Origin: Megaleporinus macrocephalus
Lineage: Eukaryota; Chordata; Actinopteri; Characiformes; Anostomidae
Length of the DNA: 64,000 nucleotides
NCBI GenBank assembly: GCA_021613375.1
Contig: CM038720.1
Location: 9,404,962 to 9,468,961 of the forward strand
Direction: 5' to 3'
This document shows positions 58,388 through 64,000 of this stretch, in pieces (position 1 is the stretch's first letter; every line of letters begins with the position of its first letter). The notes under the pieces are model-generated. The model was not told where the DNA came from, did not search any database, and saw nothing but the letters and a program-made list of their open reading frames with translations. The position numbers and the translations under genes were made by a program.

Positions 58388-58945
58388 TGGAGCCAGACTT
58401 CATAAAGACTGGCAGTCTATGGAATTCATCCCCACAAGAACTGTACACTAAGAAGGGGTCTTCTGACTGACACATAACCCAACCTGTCATATCCTGGGCA
58501 TCAGTATCGGGTCAATATCAACAGATGTTAGAATAAACAGAATATCGCATGAAAACAATGGAACGAATGGAATCTGCAACAAATCACAAAGACTTAAGTT
58601 GAGCTTATTTAGCTTCAGCTTAACCAAGACCAGCAACTCAAAACAGCCCTACTGCATGTACCGTAACTATCAAAACAAAACCTTATAACTCTAAAATAGT
58701 AGCTTTATGAGAAAAATAAATGTTGGTAACAAATCCTATAAACCCTATATTCACAATACTTTATAAATGCATTTATAAAACATTATATAGCATAAATAAT
58801 ACCATATAATGCGTGAACACCTGTATAGTTGCTTACGAGAAGTTATAATAACATGCATAATACTCTATAAAAAAAGAGTATATGACTTTATAATGCTAGG
58901 CTTCGTAATGCATTATAATACCCACTCATTAAAACACTGTAAACA
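58388..58945. repeat. Intronic triplication, copy 3
   Basis: GAGCCAGACTTCATAAAGAC, TCAGTATCGGGTCAATATCA, TTAGCTTCAGCTTAACCAAG, ATAGTAGCTTTATGAGAAAA, then CACCTGTATAGTTGCTTACG and TGACTTTATAATGCTAGGCT. It combines the left end of copy 1 with the right end of copy 2, so it is the most complete unit. Confidence 0.85.
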
Positions 58946-60420
58946 TGAACATGGTGATACTGTACAAGGGGGCTCTAGTATGTTTCCTGTGTAAACAACA
59001 CCCAGACCCGCCACAACACTGGATACCAAATGACTATTTCCGTTGATCTATTCATCATAACATGTTCATCATCAAATAAATTTAGAAAAATTATGTAGAA
59101 AAATTTAATAGATGATAAATGTATTGATCAATATTGGCTGTTACTCAAAGTTTTAATATCAGTATTGGAAAGAATCTGACCAGCAAACATAGCTGGCATA
59201 GTGAAGTAGTTCTGCAAAGAAACAAACAAACAAACATGGAGCAACACTGAGATGTCATATGCTGATATAAGCCCAGTTAATAACAGTGTCATGTTACTTT
59301 TACTGGTAATTGTTATGACAGATGTTATAATGATGTCATGGCAGTTTATGTCACAAGCTATTGTCTGCGAAGTGTAATTTAGTTAGCCATCATCAAACAT
59401 TATGTCGACATTAAGCATATGGCACTGTTATATTAACATGAACATGATCTGTCGTGCTCAATGGCGTATGACATACATCATGACATCATGTTTATGTCAT
59501 AGTTATGTGAGTGTTATGTAGCAGGGTTAATGTAATGTGTAGGTTTAGCATTATCTGGGACAAAATTGACTTTCCCTGGGCTGCATGTATACCCTAATTC
59601 ATCAAAACCTGCAGTGGAACACAGATCAAAACACTGTGATTGGTTACACTGTGATTGGTTACATTGGTTACATTAAGACTGTATAGGCCGATTACTCTGC
59701 AGTCCTAACTACTGTGTACTGGATTTACTGCTCACTTGCTAAACAAAAGACTGGATGGCACCTGCGCCTGTCCTGAGACTGCATCTCGCTCTGAAAGGCT
59801 CACAATGATGTGCAGAACAGGCAACTGCACGTCGTGCACATAGCTAGCCTATCAGAACCATATCCTGATAGCTCTGTATGCAATATCGATACAGCAAAAC
59901 ATCAGATCGTCTCTGTGGGTGCAGCTCCCGAGGCTGAGACTAGTAATAAAGACACAAACACAGAGCGAATGAAGACGAAATGTGCGACGCGTGAGCGGTG
60001 ACTTCTCCTGGAGTTCCCCGGTTTCTCGCCCACACACACTTCCAAGCAGAGCGAGTGAGTCATTCAAGCAGTTCGCTGGGACCAAAGGCCCGAGCTTCAG
60101 AGCTAAAGGTCTCTCTTTGATGTTGCTTTTTGCTTTGAGACCAACTGACACACTGTTGTCTTAATGAAAGCTTTAATTGAAGGTAAGTCTGTAACTACAG
60201 GTGCTGTATTATCAGTGTTGTAGGCCTGCATGGCAACTGCACACCCACAGGTTTATGCATGTTCTGTGTATTGATGGATAGGTTTTGATGAATGTATACA
60301 TTTAGTTGTATTCTTTGATTATTACTGTGTTATTACTGCACAGCTTAAACATCAAACTCAGGAAGTTTTACAGTGTTAACCAATGCATTTTACTGTAATA
60401 TTATTTTTCTTGTTTTTTTA
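58946..60420. other. Unique or old-repeat sequence, no gene seen
   Basis: 59260-59540 contains many ATGTCAT/TATGTCA words typical of an old dispersed repeat. TGTGATTGGTTACA is directly repeated at 59636-59665. 59900-60170 is unique and GC-richer but encodes no Musashi exon that I can recognise. Confidence 0.45.
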
Positions 60421-60424
60421 TGTC

Positions 60425-61765
60425 TATCCTTTGGTATCCCATCCTATGTCTTGCCATGTCCTGACCTACCCTGTCCTATCCTACTCTGCCCTATCCCATT
60501 CTATTTTAACCTTTGTTATCATATCCTGACCTATACTGTCCTGTCCTATCCTATTCTGCCCTATCCCATTCTGTCCTATCCTTTGTTATCCCATCCTATG
60601 GGCTCCCATGTCCTGCCTTATCCTGCCCTATCCCATTCTATCCTATCCTATCCTATCCTATCCTATCCTATGTCCTGCCCTATCCTGTTCAGTCCCATCC
60701 AATTCTGCCCTAGCCTATTCTATCCTATCCTTTGTTATCCCATGTCCTACCCTGTCCTGCCTTATCCTGTCATATCCTATACTATCCAGTCACTATATCC
60801 TATTCTTTGTTATCCCATCCTATGTCCTACCCTGTCCTGCCTTATACTGTCCTATCCCATTCTATCCTATCCTTTGTTACCCCATCCTATGTCCTGCCAT
60901 GTCCTGACCTGTCCTGTCCTATCCTACTCTGCCCTACCCATTCTATCCTATCCTTTGTTATTCTATCCTGACCTATACTGTCCTGTCCTATCCTATTCTG
61001 CCCTATCCCATTCTATACTATCCTTTGTTATCTCATCCTATGTCCTGCCATGTCCTGACCTGTCCTGTCCTATCCTACTCTGCCCTACCCATTCTATCCT
61101 ATCCTTTGTTATCCTATCCTGACCTATACTGTCCTGTCCTATCCTACTCTGCCATATCCCATTCTATCCTATCCTTTGTTATCCTATCCTATTCTGCCCT
61201 ATCCCATTCTATCATATCCTTTGTTATCCAATCCTATGTCCTGACCTACGTCGTCCTATTCTATTCTGCCCTATCCCATTCTATCCTATTCTTTGTTATC
61301 CCATCTTATGTCCTGCCATGTCTTGACCTATTCTGTCCTGCCCTGCCTTATCCTGCCCTATCCCATTCTATCATATCCTATGTCCTGCCCTGTCCCATTT
61401 GTTATCTTATCCTATGTCCTACCCTGTCCTGCCTTATCCTGTCCTATCCTATACTATCCAGTCATATCCAATTATATCCTATTCTTTGTTATCCCATCCC
61501 ATCCCATGTCCTGCCCTGTCCTGCCCTACCCTGTCTTGTCCTATCCTATCCTATTCTATCCCATTCTATCCTATCTTATCCTGCCCTATCCCATTTTATC
61601 CTATCCTGTTCTATCCTATCATTTGTGATCCTACCCTATGTCCTCCCCTGTCCTGTCCTATACCATCCTGTAGAATCATATCTTATTCTATTCTAGTCTA
61701 TCCTAGTCTATCCTGTGCTAACCCATTCTATCCTCTACCCACCCTGTTCTATATCACATCCTTTT
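60425..61765. repeat. CCTAT pentanucleotide-derived array
   Basis: About 1.3 kb of TCCTATCC, TGCCCTATCC, CATTCTATCC and CCTTTGTTATCCCATCC words. Composite units of about 60-110 bp recur (for example CCTTTGTTATCC with following CATCCTATGTCCTGCC). Plus-strand frames of 249 and 223 codons (Pro/Tyr/Leu/Ser) are readings of the array. Confidence 0.95.
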
Positions 61766-61789
61766 ATTTTCCATCATGTGGTACTGAAT

Positions 61790-61970
61790 ACTAGAAAAGT
61801 AGTGAACAGAGAAGCACAGAATGGAATGGAATTCGATACGACAACACAGGACGGGATAGTCAAAGAGAGGATATGATAGGACAGTACAGCACAGGTCAGG
61901 ATAGAAATGGAATAGAATACAATAGAACAGAGAGGAAAGAAATTCTATTCTATTCTATTCTATTCTGTCA
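61790..61970. repeat. Inverse-strand continuation of the pentanucleotide array
   Basis: GACGGGATAGTC, AGAGGATATGATAGGACAG and GGTCAGGATAGAAATGGAAT are purine-strand versions of the preceding array, and the stretch ends with five TATTC units (about 61943-61967). Head-to-head orientation can form a long hairpin. Confidence 0.8.
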
Positions 61971-62089
61971 ATGCTTGGCTGAAACATTCCCCATTTTCTG
62001 TTGTTAAAGCTTTTATTGCAAAGAATGCTGTTTAAACGCACTTTAATAGTCGCTGCACAGCCAAATCAAAACAACTTGCACGACCCCCT

Positions 62090-62120
<31 letters not shown>

Positions 62121-62402
62121 GTGGGCACCATTAGAGCACCTTTTCCACCCTGTTAAACCTCTGGCATGTTTATTTGTTCGGCAACACGTTCTGGTACTTT
62201 CTATCAGCCATCAAAACGCGCCACACTTAAGACAATAAAGAGCACAAACGCAGGCCCTTTCCCTCCTCCAAACACAATTAGGCAGCACGGGGGGAAGGAA
62301 TCAGAGCACATTAAAGCCTCAATTAAATCCACAGCACAAAATATATGGAGCATTAGAAGTACGCATAGAAAAAAAGAGCAAAAATCTGAAGCTAAGTGTA
62401 TC

Positions 62403-62403
<1 letters not shown>
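61971..62403. other. Unique sequence with (CA)n
   Basis: A CA run lies at about 62094-62120. The remainder is ordinary DNA without an exon. Confidence 0.5.
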
Positions 62404-62437
<34 letters not shown>

Positions 62438-62472
62438 GAGAGAGAGGGAGAGAGAGAGAGAGAGAGAGAGAT
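62404..62472. repeat. (AG)n microsatellite
   Basis: GA units with two GGG interruptions. Confidence 0.95.
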
Positions 62473-62644
62473 TGGAGGACAGATGTACATATGATTACAG
62501 CTTTCCAGCATAAGTAGGTGTGTATGTTTGTGTGTATGTATCCACACGTACATAAACACAACCACACTTACTCATACTGATTCTCACTTGCATGACTCCA
62601 AATATGAAAAATAAGACAGACTGTTGCTTAACTCAGTGTGTATG

Positions 62645-62670
62645 TAATAATAATAATAATAATAATATAT
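62645..62670. repeat. (AAT)n microsatellite
   Basis: Eight to nine AAT units directly ahead of a family A element. Confidence 0.9.
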
Positions 62671-62683
62671 CTCCTATGTACTG

Positions 62684-62920
62684 CATATCGTCGCAGTCCA
62701 ATGATAAACATGTATCTCAATTTTTTCGATTTTCATTTTTCTACATCATTAGAACACGACAGCTGCCGTTGACATCGTGTACAAATTCCATGACAAATGG
62801 ACCAATAGAAATGCTTCAAAATCACTTAGGAGAAATTCTGGTTCCATAGACTTAAACTGAAAGTAAAGACTGTTTTGGCCTCTCCTGTTAAGTTCCTATT
62901 TTGGAGATACTGGTATATAT
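62684..62920 (+). mobile_element. Family A element, nearly full length
   Basis: CATATCGTCGCAGTCCAATG at the left; CCATGACAAATGGACCAATA, TTCTGGTTCCATAGACTTAA and CCTCTCCTGTTAAGTTCCTA inside; the right terminus is eroded after TTTTGGAGATACTGG. Confidence 0.85.
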
Positions 62921-63036
62921 GGAGATGTATGTAATATATTTAGATACATATTACATATATACATATATTACATATCTTGAGCCAACCCCTTAAACTGGCC
63001 TTCAGAAAATCTGTGTCCGATGTCTGTGTTGAAAGC

Positions 63037-63069
<33 letters not shown>

Positions 63070-63500
63070 GGTCCCATACGTATTACATACATATATAGTA
63101 CATGTACAGTCCTTTACAAAGCATTGTGTTGGTCCTGTGTGTCAGCGCTGTCTTAAAAACACACAAAAACAAACCAAGCACCACACACACATTTTCCCTT
63201 CCTCTCTCTGACCATGTGTATCCTGGCACGTCCAGGTGTCAGTGGAGTGGACAGCCCCGCCCGTCTGGTTTGCATGTGAAGTTGAAGCATTTGTATGGAA
63301 CCCAGTCGGATGCAAATCTGCAGAGAATAAGGTCCAGATCTCACCCGGTCACTGAGGTTATCAGCGCTGGCTTCGGACACACGCTCGCAGATAAAGACAT
63401 TCGTTTATCACCATCCTTCACTTCCAGGGACCAGGCCTACAACCCACACTGTTTATTAATGTTTCATGTCATGTTTTGCTCTGCTGTGTTTGTGGGAATA
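62921..63500. other. Mixed sequence, no exon recognised
   Basis: An AAT run lies at 63039-63068. The 63190-63440 stretch is GC-richer, and a 133-codon plus-strand frame (63102-63503) crosses it, but neither strand matches Musashi or another protein I recognise. Confidence 0.45.
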
Positions 63501-63504
63501 TAGG

Positions 63505-63535
63505 TAGTCTGTATGTCTATCTGTCTGTCTGTCTG

Positions 63536-63612
<77 letters not shown>

Positions 63613-63845
63613 GTCTGTCTATCTATCTATCTATCTATCTGTCTGTCTGTCTATATATCTATCTATCTATCTATCTGTCTGTCTATATATCTATCTATCT
63701 ATATATCTATCTATCTATATCTGTCTATCTATCTATCTATCTATATATCTATCTATATATCTATCTATATCTATCTATCTATATCTATATCTGTCGGTCT
63801 ATCTATCTATCTATCTATATCTATCTATCTATATCTGTCGGTCTG

Positions 63846-63898
<53 letters not shown>

Positions 63899-64000
63899 AT
63901 CTATATCTGTCTGTCTGTCTGTCTATATCTGCCTGTCTATCTATATCAGATATCTGCCTGTCTGTCTGTCTATATCTATATCTATATCTGTCTGTCTATG
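63505..64000. repeat. Compound (TA)n / (TATC)n / (TGTC)n microsatellite, runs off the window
   Basis: A TGTC run (63518-63538), about 36 TA units (63539-63610), then TATC/TGTC/TATA mixtures to the window end. It continues beyond the window. Confidence 0.97.

Noticed and set aside
60373..61696. Plus-strand Pro/Tyr/Leu frames of 249 and 223 codons
   Set aside because: They translate the CCTAT array in different frames.
63102..63503. 133-codon plus-strand frame near the right edge
   Set aside because: No family recognised, and a microsatellite follows directly; there is not enough evidence for a gene.

Overview
This is vertebrate, almost certainly teleost fish, nuclear DNA. It shows spliced-gene architecture, abundant microsatellites and minisatellites, a tRNA-derived SINE of fish type, Tc1-like, hAT-like and piggyBac-like remnants, and no prokaryotic gene organisation. 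An otophysan (perhaps characiform) fish would fit the repeat types, but that is only an impression.

Only one protein-coding exon is recognised. On the minus strand at 57092-57184 a 93-nt exon with good splice sites encodes the first half of the second RRM of a Musashi RNA-binding protein. Its residues match MSI2 rather than MSI1. The gene therefore runs right to left. The 57 kb to the left of the exon would be its downstream intron and the 6.8 kb to the right its upstream intron. I found no neighbouring msi2 exon, which fits the very long introns of MSI2 genes. No other gene is supported: the long open frames (for example 733, 630, 461, 326 and 306 codons) all lie inside simple or tandem repeats.

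The rest is repeats alternating with stretches of ordinary-looking unique DNA. Large tandem arrays: 12.0-15.0 kb (AGTGTAAGAATAC-type satellite), 17.7-18.4 kb (GGATCA hexamer), 20.2-21.85 kb (44-45-bp polypyrimidine minisatellite), 35.9-37.3 kb (333-bp repeat), 42.2-44.1 kb (43-bp), 45.2-45.5 kb (37-bp), 47.2-48.4 kb (polypurine), 49.4-50.2 kb (42-bp), 51.5-52.6 kb (GA/TA), 60.4-61.8 kb (CCTAT) and 63.5-64.0 kb (TATC/TGTC/TA). Dispersed elements: about twelve full or partial copies of a ~250-bp terminal-inverted-repeat element (family A); two copies of a ~500-600-bp inverted-repeat element (family B); two hAT-like elements with perfect 8-bp target-site duplications (33811-34699 and 38716-39324); a decayed BED-finger hAT transposase (39437-40115); a Tc1-like 3' end (4817-5094); a piggyBac-like element; LINE 3' tails; and three SINE copies.

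Several unique, moderately GC-rich islands (about 0.7-1.0, 2.9-4.3, 15.1-15.9, 24.1-24.9, 29.2-30.8, 34.8-35.4, 37.7-38.4, 44.1-44.9, 46.6-47.2, 48.4-49.1 and 56.6-57.2 kb) are the best places to look for conserved intronic regulatory elements. That is inference from composition, not from an alignment.
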